Below are positions 1-6,726 of a stretch of DNA of 11,553 nt, piece after piece. The position numbers were made by a program, and so were the translations under genes. The first letter of the stretch is position 1, and each line of letters starts with the position of its first letter. Source of the DNA: Roseburia sp. (GTDB lineage: Bacteria; Bacillota_A; Clostridia; Lachnospirales; Lachnospiraceae); NCBI GenBank assembly GCA_017547315.1, contig JAFYQA010000096.1:1-11553 (forward strand), in the 5' to 3' direction. Below the pieces are notes generated by a model. It searched no databases. It was not told the origin of the DNA and was given only the letters and a program-made list of their open reading frames with translations.

Positions 1-1568
1 CGGGAAAGCATCGGAATCTTATCCATATCTTCTTTCGAAGAAGGCTCCTCCTGATATTCTTCTAAACGTTTTGTAGCCTCTACCAGTTCTGCAATCTCTT
101 CTGCACTCAAACTTTCTTTATAGGCCTTTAACTTCTCTTCTAACGCAGCTTCTACTTTCGCATTCAAGCCTTTTTCCGGCTCTACGATTACTATAGAAGC
201 ATGTGTATTATCAAGGAAATATTTCTGAATCAAATCCTCAAAATAGTTTCCCTTAGCCTGCTCTCTCAAGTAAGCGAAAATCTCATTCGCTTCCAAATGT
301 AAAAATACCTGACTGTCATCGTACAACCAGCTTTCGAGACACTGGATGCCGTATAAAAGTCCTTTTGGAGATGAGCCATAATCAGCCTCACGGTAACGGA
401 ATTCTGCACTATTGATTCCTGCCAAAAGTGATTTTTTATTCAATCCTTCTTTTACAAGTGCCTCTAATGTTTCTTTGATAATCGCCAAGAAACGCTCTTT
501 ATCAGATACATTCGCATTTTTGGCTATAATACTAAAAGTAGGCTGCTTAATGCTACTGTCGTAGCCACCACTAATTTCACTACCGATTCCTGCGTCTGTA
601 AGTGCCTTTTTAATCGGTGCCCCCGGTGCTGCCACAAGTGCATAATCTAAAATATCGAATGCCTGATAAAGTCTTGCATCCAATGTATCTCCTAATACCA
701 GATTGTACGACAAATAGGTATTATTCTCTTCCGGCTCGCTAGATGAAATCGAATACTTTTTACGCACTTCTACCGGCTCAAAAAACGCTTCCTGCGTTGC
801 AATCTCAGAATCCGGTTCTGTCTCATCATACTGGCTTAGATACGCTTCATCTAACCACTGCAATTTCTCCGCCACATCCATATCTCCATAAAGATAGATA
901 TAGGAATTGCTCGGATGATAATATCTGCGGTGGAAATTCAAATAAGCCTCATAGGTCAAATCCGGAATACATTCCGGGTCGCCACCAGACTCATTGGCAT
1001 AACAAGTATCCGGGAACAATGAATTTAAAATCTGACGACTAAGTACATCATCTGCCGAAGAAAACGCGCCTTTCATCTCATTATATACGACACCGTTAAT
1101 CGTAATCGGACTCTCTGCATCCTCTAATTCATAATGCCAGCCTTCCTGCTTAAAAATCTCTTCATACTTATAAATATTCGGATAAAACACTGCATCCATA
1201 TAAACACTCATTAAATTCTGAAAATCTGTATCGTTACAGCTTGCCACCGGATAAATCGTCTTGTCCGGAAATGTCATGGCATTCAAAAACGTATTAAGTG
1301 ACCCCTTTGCCAATTCAATGAATGGGTCTTTCACCGGATATTTTTCTGAGCCACATAATACCGTATGTTCAATGATGTGTGGCACACCAGTAGAATCATC
1401 GGTTGGTGTACGAAAACCCACAAAAAATACTTTATTGTCATCATCATTACTGATCACTGCGATTCTTGCACCGCTCTTTTTATGACGAAGCACAAGTCCT
1501 TCCGAATTCAAATCCAAAAGATCCTTCTGCTCAACTAATTCATATGCTTTTAATTCTGCTAAATTCAT
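1..1568 (-). CDS. M16C family zinc metallopeptidase (presequence protease/insulinase type), partial, C-terminal half beyond window
   Basis: Zinc endopeptidase of family M16C, related to mitochondrial/plastid PreP and bacterial homologues that degrade peptides inside a closed chamber. The frame is open from the ATG at 1568 to the left edge, about 522 residues; full-length family members are near 970, so roughly the N-terminal half is present. Visible: the inverted zinc motif HIIEH at residues 64-68, and the downstream metal-ligand Glu in NEMKGAFS (Glu about 164), spaced 96 residues after the last His, much as in PreP. From about residue 480 a charged helical stretch ending in EEYQEEPSSKEDMDKIP resembles the M16C-associated hinge. 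No signal peptide is seen, so it is probably cytoplasmic. The start is supported by GAGG 8 bases upstream. It follows csp but is separated from it by a terminator, so it is probably a separate unit. No frameshift found where I translated it. Family assignment is firm; the substrate is unknown. Confidence 0.93.
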   Translation of the reverse strand, partial: MNLAELKAYELVEQKDLLDLNSEGLVLRHKKSGARIAVISNDDDNKVFFVGFRTPTDDSTGVPHIIEHTVLCGSEKYPVKDPFIELAKGSLNTFLNAMTFPDKTIYPVASCNDTDFQNLMSVYMDAVFYPNIYKYEEIFKQEGWHYELEDAESPITINGVVYNEMKGAFSSADDVLSRQILNSLFPDTCYANESGGDPECIPDLTYEAYLNFHRRYYHPSNSYIYLYGDMDVAEKLQWLDEAYLSQYDETEPDSEIATQEAFFEPVEVRKKYSISSSEPEENNTYLSYNLVLGDTLDARLYQAFDILDYALVAAPGAPIKKALTDAGIGSEISGGYDSSIKQPTFSIIAKNANVSDKERFLAIIKETLEALVKEGLNKKSLLAGINSAEFRYREADYGSSPKGLLYGIQCLESWLYDDSQVFLHLEANEIFAYLREQAKGNYFEDLIQKYFLDNTHASIVIVEPEKGLNAKVEAALEEKLKAYKESLSAEEIAELVEATKRLEEYQEEPSSKEDMDKIPMLS

Positions 1569-1588
1569 ACTATAATCCTCATCCCCGC

Positions 1589-1637
1589 TGACGTTATACC
1601 GTCATCTTTCTCTCATAGGTATCATTCACAAGATACC
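1589..1637 (-). other. Two small hairpins in the peptidase leader
   Basis: The 5' leader of the M16C peptidase gene holds two perfect inverted repeats. One is GGTATC/GATACC (1618-1623 and 1632-1637, 8-base loop); the other is TGACG/CGTCA (1589-1593 and 1600-1604, 6-base loop). The second ends 9 bases before the GAGG ribosome site. Neither is followed by a T-run on the minus strand, so they are not terminators. They could be mRNA-stabilising structures or operator palindromes; no function is assigned. Confidence 0.4.
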
Positions 1638-1650
1638 CATACTCCATACT

Positions 1651-1659
1651 ATTCTATCA
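1651..1659 (-). promoter_or_regulatory. Possible extended -10 promoter for the M16C peptidase gene
   Basis: Reading leftward, TGATAGAAT is an extended -10 element (TGn plus TAGAAT, one mismatch to TATAAT). There is no good -35 at 16-18 bases. An alternative TACAAT lies slightly upstream, also without a good -35. Transcription would start near 1644, giving a leader of about 75 bases. Weak call made from motif alone. Confidence 0.3.
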
Positions 1660-1714
1660 TTATTGTAATTAAAATTCTATCCCTAAAAAAGAACAAAGAA
1701 TGTGCAAAGCGTTT

Positions 1715-1744
1715 TAAAATCATAGAGATTTTCCTATGATTTTA
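1715..1744 (-). repeat. Perfect 11-bp inverted repeat after the csp terminator
   Basis: TAAAATCATAG (1715-1725) and CTATGATTTTA (1734-1744) are perfect reverse complements with an 8-base loop. The structure begins inside the U-tract of the csp terminator and lies upstream of the peptidase leader. It has no U-tract of its own. It could be a 3'-end processing or stabilising hairpin of csp mRNA, or a protein-binding palindrome for the peptidase gene. Confidence 0.5.
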
Positions 1745-1777
1745 GAAAAAAGGCACCCACATTGCTGTGAGTGCCTT
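1741..1777 (-). terminator. Rho-independent terminator of csp
   Basis: AAGGCAC (1750-1756) pairs with GTGCCTT (1771-1777). A C/A mismatch follows, then CACA/TGTG around a TTGC loop, giving an 11-pair stem with one mismatch. Read leftward, the stem is followed by a T-rich run (1751-1741). It sits about 35 bases after the csp stop codon, as expected for a one-gene transcript. Confidence 0.85.
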
Positions 1778-1812
1778 CGGTTCGTCTTCTTAATTCAATC
1801 TATTGTCAATGA

Positions 1813-2016
1813 CTATGCAAGACGTGAAACGTTAGCTGCCTGAGGGCCTTTATCGCCATCAATTACTTCGAATTCAACTTTCTCGCCATCTTTTAACTCT
1901 TTGAATCCTTCCATGTTTAAAGCTGAGAAATGAACGAAAACGTCATTGCCTGCTTCATCTGAAATAAATCCGTAACCTTTTTTTGCATTAAACCACTTTA
2001 CAGTTCCCTGCTGCAT
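1813..2016 (-). CDS. csp: Cold-shock domain protein (CspA/CspB family)
   Basis: Small single-stranded nucleic-acid-binding protein that acts in the cytoplasm as an RNA chaperone, keeping mRNA unfolded in the cold or during growth changes. At 67 residues it is one complete cold-shock domain, the usual family length. RNP1 is KGYGFI (residues 13-18) and RNP2 is VFVHF (26-30). The surface aromatics Trp8, Phe9, Tyr15, Phe17, Phe27, His29 and Phe30 are in place, and the C-terminal GPQAANV strand is typical. The start has AGGAGG 9 bases upstream. It is flanked by its own promoter, a leader of about 90 bases with three hairpins, and a terminator, so it is monocistronic. The sequence cannot tell a truly cold-induced copy from a constitutive one. 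Confidence 0.97.
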   Translation of the reverse strand: MQQGTVKWFNAKKGYGFISDEAGNDVFVHFSALNMEGFKELKDGEKVEFEVIDGDKGPQAANVSRLA

Positions 2017-2025
2017 AACTAAATT

Positions 2026-2031
2026 CCTCCT
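2026..2031 (-). promoter_or_regulatory. Ribosome binding site of csp
   Basis: AGGAGG with a 9-base spacer to the csp ATG. It is a full-consensus site, consistent with a highly expressed gene. It lies only 7 bases after the third leader hairpin, so it probably stays unpaired when that hairpin forms. Confidence 0.8.
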
Positions 2032-2038
2032 AGATCGG

Positions 2039-2104
2039 TGTAAGGTTCTTCCTTACAAAATACTCTCATGCTTTGCATGCCGTATACCTTGCTGTTTGGT
2101 ATAC
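2039..2104 (-). promoter_or_regulatory. Structured 5' leader of csp (three tandem hairpins)
   Basis: In transcript order there are three perfect inverted repeats. The first is GTATACC/GGTATAC (2082-2088 and 2098-2104, 9-base loop), the second CATGC/GCATG (2067-2071 and 2075-2079, 3-base loop), the third TGTAAGG/CCTTACA (2039-2045 and 2051-2057, 5-base loop). They fill nearly the whole predicted untranslated region between the promoter and the ribosome site. Long structured leaders are established for cspA-type mRNAs, where they control stability and cold-dependent translation. That this leader does the same is inference. Confidence 0.55.
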
Positions 2105-2114
2105 TACAAGTCTA

Positions 2115-2143
2115 AACGTACCATAACTCCTACTTTTTGTCAA
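2115..2143 (-). promoter_or_regulatory. Sigma-70-type promoter of csp
   Basis: Consensus -35 TTGACA (2143-2138), exactly 17 bases of spacer, then TACGTT (2120-2115) preceded by TG at the extended -10 position (TGGTACGTT). The -10 hexamer alone matches only 3 of 6, but the perfect -35, the spacing and the extended -10 make a credible promoter. The predicted start near 2108 gives a leader of about 90 bases. The -35 lies about 36 bases beyond the end of the upstream mscS-like gene. Confidence 0.7.
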
Positions 2144-2178
2144 CATTTTTTATAAATCGAATGCTTGTATTTTTACTT

Positions 2179-3081
2179 TTATTGTTTAATCTGTACATCA
2201 ATCTGCTGATAAGGAATAGAGATTCCGTTTTCATCCATAGCATACTTGATATTTTCCGTCAAACGCCATTTTACTGCCCAGTAATCAGCTGCACTTACCC
2301 ACAAACGTACACCGATATCTACCGAAGAAGCACCTAAATTATCTACAAATACAATCGCCTCTTCTTCTGGAAGTCTACCGGCATCATTCTGTGCTAAGTT
2401 GTACATAATGTCTTTTGCTACTCTGATGTCTGCTTCATAAGCTATCCCCACTACGATATCCACACGACGTCTATCCATATGCGATACATTCACAAGTGTA
2501 TTATTTGACAATGTACCATTTGGTATTACAACCACCTTATTATCTGCTGTTTTTAACTTTGTATAAAAAAGAGAAATCTCATACACAGTTCCTTCGCTGC
2601 CACCCTGAATGATGTAATCACCCACTTTAAATGGTTTCAATAATAATATCAACACACCACCAGCAAAGTTTGAAAGACTGCCCTGCAATGCCAAACCTAC
2701 TGCTACACCGGCAGAACCAACTGCTGCTACAACAGAGGTCGTAGCTACTCCAAATAAGCCTAAAATCGTCATCAACAGAATCAAATACAATGCATATTTT
2801 ACAATTGCACTTAAAAACTGTATTACACCTGTATCTACTTCATGGCGCTCCATTGCTTTCTTTACAAGTTTTACAACCCATTTAATCATTTTACTTCCAA
2901 TTACATACACTACAATTGCCAACACTACCTGTAATGCAAAACTAATCAAATTCGGCACCATGCCTTCTAAATAAGTACGCAGAATCCCCGGATTCTCTAC
3001 CACTTTTTCAATCGTTTCTAATGCGATTACCTCTTCTGTGGAATCTACCGCAGACGTAGCTAATGTTAAAAATCGATTCAT
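2179..3081 (-). CDS. MscS-family small-conductance mechanosensitive channel
   Basis: Membrane channel that opens when the bilayer is stretched and releases solutes on osmotic downshift; some MscS relatives also export amino acids. At 300 residues it is close to E. coli MscS (286). After an amphipathic N-terminal segment of about 40 residues come TM1 (about 44-66), TM2 (about 88-111) and the pore-lining TM3 (about 115-147). TM3 carries AVGLALQGSLSNFAGG, nearly identical to the E. coli pore helix. KPFKVGDYI follows into the beta domain, with NGTLSNNTLVN at 188-198 and the C-terminal IPYQQIDVQI. AGGAG lies 9 bases before the ATG. It starts 27 bases after the DUF1015 stop and is probably the last gene of the leuB-ser operon, although no clear terminator follows. 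The solute released, and the reason for the link to amino acid genes, cannot be read from the sequence. Confidence 0.95.
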   Translation of the reverse strand: MNRFLTLATSAVDSTEEVIALETIEKVVENPGILRTYLEGMVPNLISFALQVVLAIVVYVIGSKMIKWVVKLVKKAMERHEVDTGVIQFLSAIVKYALYLILLMTILGLFGVATTSVVAAVGSAGVAVGLALQGSLSNFAGGVLILLLKPFKVGDYIIQGGSEGTVYEISLFYTKLKTADNKVVVIPNGTLSNNTLVNVSHMDRRRVDIVVGIAYEADIRVAKDIMYNLAQNDAGRLPEEEAIVFVDNLGASSVDIGVRLWVSAADYWAVKWRLTENIKYAMDENGISIPYQQIDVQIKQ

Positions 3082-3108
3082 TTAACCATTCTCCTTCTGT
3101 TCCTTTTT

Positions 3109-4371
3109 TTATCGTTCAATTTCGTGAATAAATAAACCACTTCGTAGCTTTGGTTCAAACCACGTGGATTTCGGTGGCATCAAAAATCCTGCATCTGCCA
3201 CATCAAACAATTCCTGAATAGACGTTGGATACATAGCAAATGCCACCGCACAATCCGCATTACAGCGGCGTACCAGTTCATCCAACCCCCTGATTCCTCC
3301 CACGAAATCAATTCTCGCATTAGTCTTTGGATCATCAATTCCCAATACAGGATCTAAAAGCATATCTTGTAACAATGATACGTCTAAAGCTTTTACCGGG
3401 TCTGCTACACCATGAGCATCTCTTGGTATATCTTTTGGACGAATCGTGCATGCATACCAGCTTCCTTCTAAATACATGGTAAATGTTCCTTTTTTCTCCG
3501 GATGTCTGTCTGTTTTCTCTGTAATCTCTTCTACATCAAAACGCTTTGTAACTTCATCATAAAACGTCTGTGCCGTATAACCATTTAAATCTTTTAACAC
3601 ACGATTATAGTCCATGATATAAAGTTCTTCATCCGGAAAGAGTACTGAAAGAAAATAATTAAACTCTTCTTTCCCCGTATAATCAGGATATGCCACTCGC
3701 CTACGTTCTGCCACCTTTACGGCAGACGCACAGCGATGATGTCCATCTGCTATGTATATTTCATTAATCTCCAAAAATGCCTGTTCAATCGTTGCAATCT
3801 GTGCCTCTTCAAAAATTACAAATACACGATGACGAACACCGTCTTCCGACACAAAATCATACTCCGCCTCGCCCATTTTCACCTGACGAATCACTTCATT
3901 GATTCCTTCATGTGCACGATATGCCAAAAAAATCGGTCCGGTCTGTGCACTACAGGTATCTACATGATGAATACGGTCTAATTCCTTCTCTTCACGAGTA
4001 TTTTCATGTTTTTTAATAACGTTATTCTTATAATCGTCAATTGATGCACATGCCACGATACCCGTCTGGCTTCTTCCATTCATTGTCAATTCATAGATAT
4101 AGTAACAGCTATTTCTTTCGCGGATAAAATCTCCCTTTTCCACGCGTTCCCAAAGCAGCTCCCTCGCTTTTTCATATACTACTTCATCATAAGTGCTTAT
4201 ATCATCCGTAAAATTAGTCTCTGCCCTGTCAATTGCCAAAAAAGACTCTGGTTGCACCGTCACTACCTTTTTTGCTTCTTCCCTATTATAAACATCATAA
4301 GGGAGGGCAGCAATCTTTGCCGCCTTCCCCTTATTCGGTCTGATGCCTATAAATGGTCTTATAATCGCCAT
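3109..4371 (-). CDS. DUF1015 family protein, possible serine/phosphoserine-related enzyme
   Basis: Uncharacterised conserved protein of 420 residues matching the DUF1015 (COG4198) family by its hallmark segments: N-terminal RPFIGIRPNKG and ALPYDVYNREEA (about 22-33), KKHENTREEKELDR (120-133), IADGHHRCASA (207-217) and C-terminal PPKSTWFEPKLRSGLFIHE (399-417). It has no signal peptide or membrane segment, so it is cytoplasmic. The DGHHRxxxA motif resembles the motif of ParB/sulfiredoxin-fold free-serine kinases such as archaeal SerK and staphylococcal SbnI; this is my comparison by eye. It sits 38 bases after serA and 27 before the mscS-like gene, in a clear operon with serC-serA, and the window has no serB. 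I infer a role in serine or phosphoserine handling, unproven. GAGG lies 8 bases before the ATG. Family assignment is firm; function is not. Confidence 0.9.
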   Translation of the reverse strand: MAIIRPFIGIRPNKGKAAKIAALPYDVYNREEAKKVVTVQPESFLAIDRAETNFTDDISTYDEVVYEKARELLWERVEKGDFIRERNSCYYIYELTMNGRSQTGIVACASIDDYKNNVIKKHENTREEKELDRIHHVDTCSAQTGPIFLAYRAHEGINEVIRQVKMGEAEYDFVSEDGVRHRVFVIFEEAQIATIEQAFLEINEIYIADGHHRCASAVKVAERRRVAYPDYTGKEEFNYFLSVLFPDEELYIMDYNRVLKDLNGYTAQTFYDEVTKRFDVEEITEKTDRHPEKKGTFTMYLEGSWYACTIRPKDIPRDAHGVADPVKALDVSLLQDMLLDPVLGIDDPKTNARIDFVGGIRGLDELVRRCNADCAVAFAMYPTSIQELFDVADAGFLMPPKSTWFEPKLRSGLFIHEIER

Positions 4372-4409
4372 TTATCTTACCTCGTTATAAATATTATTTT
4401 TACCTGTCT

Positions 4410-5573
4410 CTATTTCACTTTACGTACACGAAGTACACCATCTGTTGCTACTAATTTCGCCAATACTTCATCCGTAACTGGTGAATCCACATCTAACAAT
4501 GCATACGCATATTCACCTTTTGAATTATTTGTCATATTCGCAATATTGATACCAGCTTCGCCAAAAATATTCGTATACTGGCTAATCATACCGGATACAT
4601 TTCTATGCATAATTCCGATACGGCTTGCAGTTGTACATGCACCCATGCTACAGTCTGGGAAGTTTACACAGTGAACAAGGTTACCATTTTCCAAATAATC
4701 TCTTAATTCACGAACTGCCATAATTGCACAGTTATCTTCTGATTCTGCTGTAGATGCACCTAAATGTGGTGTAATGATACAACCTTTTTTACCAACAACA
4801 GTTGGATTTGCAAAGTCAGATACATAGTGAGCAATCTTACCTTCTTCTAAAGCTTTTACCATTGCTTCTTCATCTACCAATACATCTCTCGCAAAGTTCA
4901 ATACTACTGCTGTAGGTTTCATCATTGCGATTACTTTTTCGTTAATCATTTTCTTAGTAGTATCCAATGCCGGTACATGAAGTGAAATGAAATCACATTC
5001 ACGATAAATATCTTCAATATTAGTAATGTGTTTTACATTACGAGACAAGCTCCATGCTGCATTAATAGAAATATATGGGTCATAACCGTATACTTCCATA
5101 CCAAGATGTGTTGCTGCGTTTGCAACAGACGCACCGATTGCACCAAGACCGATAACACCAAGCTTTTTACCTGCGATTTCTGTACCTGCAAAGTTCTTTT
5201 TCTGTTTCTCTGCAGTTTTAGCAATATTCTCATCATCTTTATTCGCAACACACCATTCGATACCACCGATAAGGTCACGAGATGCATAAAGCATAGCAGC
5301 GATTACTAACTCTTTTACACCGTTTGCATTTGCGCCTGGTGTATTAAATACTACAATACCTTTTTCTGCACATTTATCTAATGGAATGTTATTCACACCT
5401 GCACCAGCTCTTGCAACTGCTAACAAGTTATCAGATAATTCCATATCATGCATAGCTGCACTACGAACTAAAATCGCGTCTGCTTCGTTTACTTCTTCTG
5501 TTTTCTCATAATATTTTACAAACAAATCCAAACCTACATCTGCGATTGGATTTAAGCAATGATATTTAAACAT
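4410..5573 (-). CDS. serA: D-3-phosphoglycerate dehydrogenase, short type with C-terminal ACT domain
   Basis: Oxidises 3-phosphoglycerate to 3-phosphohydroxypyruvate with NAD+, the first step of serine synthesis in the cytosol. At 387 residues it is shorter than E. coli SerA (410). The substrate-domain motifs RAGAGVNNI (55-63) and NTPGANANGVKELV (77-90) are present, the nucleotide-binding GLGAIG is at 142-147, and catalytic Arg229 (NFARD) and His270 (PHLGAST) are in place. Residues from about 318 form an ACT domain, the usual site for serine feedback. Oddity: where E. coli has the catalytic-triad Glu (FPTEP), this protein has a shorter loop reading DFANP, with Asn256 at that place, although family resemblance is otherwise strong. 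It starts 12 bases after the serC stop, with its ribosome site overlapping that stop. Confidence 0.96.
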   Translation of the reverse strand: MFKYHCLNPIADVGLDLFVKYYEKTEEVNEADAILVRSAAMHDMELSDNLLAVARAGAGVNNIPLDKCAEKGIVVFNTPGANANGVKELVIAAMLYASRDLIGGIEWCVANKDDENIAKTAEKQKKNFAGTEIAGKKLGVIGLGAIGASVANAATHLGMEVYGYDPYISINAAWSLSRNVKHITNIEDIYRECDFISLHVPALDTTKKMINEKVIAMMKPTAVVLNFARDVLVDEEAMVKALEEGKIAHYVSDFANPTVVGKKGCIITPHLGASTAESEDNCAIMAVRELRDYLENGNLVHCVNFPDCSMGACTTASRIGIMHRNVSGMISQYTNIFGEAGINIANMTNNSKGEYAYALLDVDSPVTDEVLAKLVATDGVLRVRKVK

Positions 5574-5581
5574 AATGATAT

Positions 5582-5587
5582 CCCCCT
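5582..5587 (-). promoter_or_regulatory. serA ribosome binding site overlapping the serC stop codon
   Basis: AGGGGG, 8 bases before the serA ATG, shares its first two bases with the serC stop codon TAG (5588-5586). Ribosomes ending on serC therefore sit on the serA ribosome site. This points to translational coupling of the two consecutive serine-pathway enzymes. Confidence 0.75.
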
Positions 5588-6668
5588 ATGCGTTCGCTTC
5601 TTCAAATTCTTTCATGAATGCTACTAATTTCTCAACGCCTTCCTTTGGCATTGCATTGTAAATAGATGCACGCATACCGCCTACGCTTCTGTGACCTTTT
5701 AAGTTCACAAAACCTGCTGCTGCCGCTTCTTTTACAAACTTCGCATCTAATTCTTCATTTCCGGTTACAAATGGTACGTTCATTAATGAACGGTCTTTTG
5801 CTTCTACAGTGCCTTTGAAAAGTTTGCTTTCGTCTAAGAAATCATAAAGAATCTTTGCTTTTTCTTCGTTATGTTTCTTCATAGCAGATAAACCGCCCAT
5901 TTTCTTTAACCATTTGAATACTTTACCGCAAATGTAGATACCATATGCTGGAGGAGTATTATATAAAGATGCATTGTCTGCATGAATTTTGTACTTTAAC
6001 ATCGTTGGTGTGCCTGGTAAAGTATCTTCTGTAATTAAATCTTCACGGATAATTACGATAACCACACCTGCAGGTCCAATGTTCTTCTGAACACCACCAT
6101 AGATGATACCGTATTTGCTTACATCTACTGGCTCTGATAAGAAGCAAGAAGATACATCAGATACTAATGTTTTGCCTTTTGTATTTGGTAATTCCCAGAA
6201 TTTTGTACCATAAATTGTATTATTCTCACAAATATATACATAGTCTAAATCTTCTGGAATATCAAGGTCTGAACAATCCGGAATATATGAGAAAGTCTTA
6301 TCTTCCGATGATGCAAGTTTCACTGCTTCGCCATAAATCGAAGCTTCCTGATATGCTTTCTTTGCCCACTGACCTGTCACAATAAAACCTGCTTTTTTGT
6401 TTTTCATCAGGTTCATTGGAATCATGGCAAACTGCTGGGATGCACCACCCTGTAAAAACAGCACTTTGTAATTATCCGGAATATTCATCAAGTCTCTCAA
6501 GTCAGCTTCTGCATCTTTGATGATTTTGTCATATGTCTTGGAACGATGACTCATTTCCATAACCGACATACCACTTCCCTGATAATCCATCATTTCATCT
6601 GCTGCTTCACGCAATACTTCTTCCGGTAATACAGCCGGACCTGCCGAAAAATTATACACTCTGCTCAT
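5586..6668 (-). CDS. serC: Phosphoserine aminotransferase
   Basis: PLP-dependent class-V aminotransferase converting 3-phosphohydroxypyruvate and glutamate to O-phosphoserine and 2-oxoglutarate. It also acts on the related intermediate of the erythrose-4-phosphate route to pyridoxal phosphate. From the ATG at 6668 it has 360 residues, the usual family length, and begins with the typical VYNFSAGPAVLPEEVL. GGASQQFAM (74-82) is the cofactor-phosphate loop, Asp171 lies in SDVSSCF, and the Schiff-base Lys195 is in GGVQKNIGPAG. The C-terminal HRSVGGMRASIYNAMP completes the family pattern. An in-frame GTG at 6689 would add seven residues, but the ribosome site AGGAAG (6678-6673) lies downstream of it, so 6668 is preferred. 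It lies 58 bases after ilvB and 12 before serA. Confidence 0.97.
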   Translation of the reverse strand: MSRVYNFSAGPAVLPEEVLREAADEMMDYQGSGMSVMEMSHRSKTYDKIIKDAEADLRDLMNIPDNYKVLFLQGGASQQFAMIPMNLMKNKKAGFIVTGQWAKKAYQEASIYGEAVKLASSEDKTFSYIPDCSDLDIPEDLDYVYICENNTIYGTKFWELPNTKGKTLVSDVSSCFLSEPVDVSKYGIIYGGVQKNIGPAGVVIVIIREDLITEDTLPGTPTMLKYKIHADNASLYNTPPAYGIYICGKVFKWLKKMGGLSAMKKHNEEKAKILYDFLDESKLFKGTVEAKDRSLMNVPFVTGNEELDAKFVKEAAAAGFVNLKGHRSVGGMRASIYNAMPKEGVEKLVAFMKEFEEANA

Positions 6669-6726
6669 ATAACTTCCTACCTTTCTCACCTTTTATTTTA
6701 ACTGCTCTATTCTTTCACAGTTATCA

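Noticed and set aside
743..1485. Plus-strand open frames opposite the M16C peptidase
   Set aside because: The minus-strand frame carries the HIIEH and NEMKG motifs and is open throughout; the plus frames are antisense shadows.
2144..2178. Terminator after the mscS-like gene
   Set aside because: The stretch is AT-rich but holds no stem of useful length before the csp promoter; operon transcripts may end elsewhere or read into csp.
6668..6689. Upstream GTG start for serC, adding seven residues
   Set aside because: The ribosome site lies between this GTG and the ATG at 6668, and family members begin at the MSRVYNFSAGP position.
6700..6722. AACTG/CAGTT inverted repeat between ilvB and serC as a terminator
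   Set aside because: Only 5 pairs with a 13-base loop, and it is followed on the minus strand by an A-rich rather than T-rich run.
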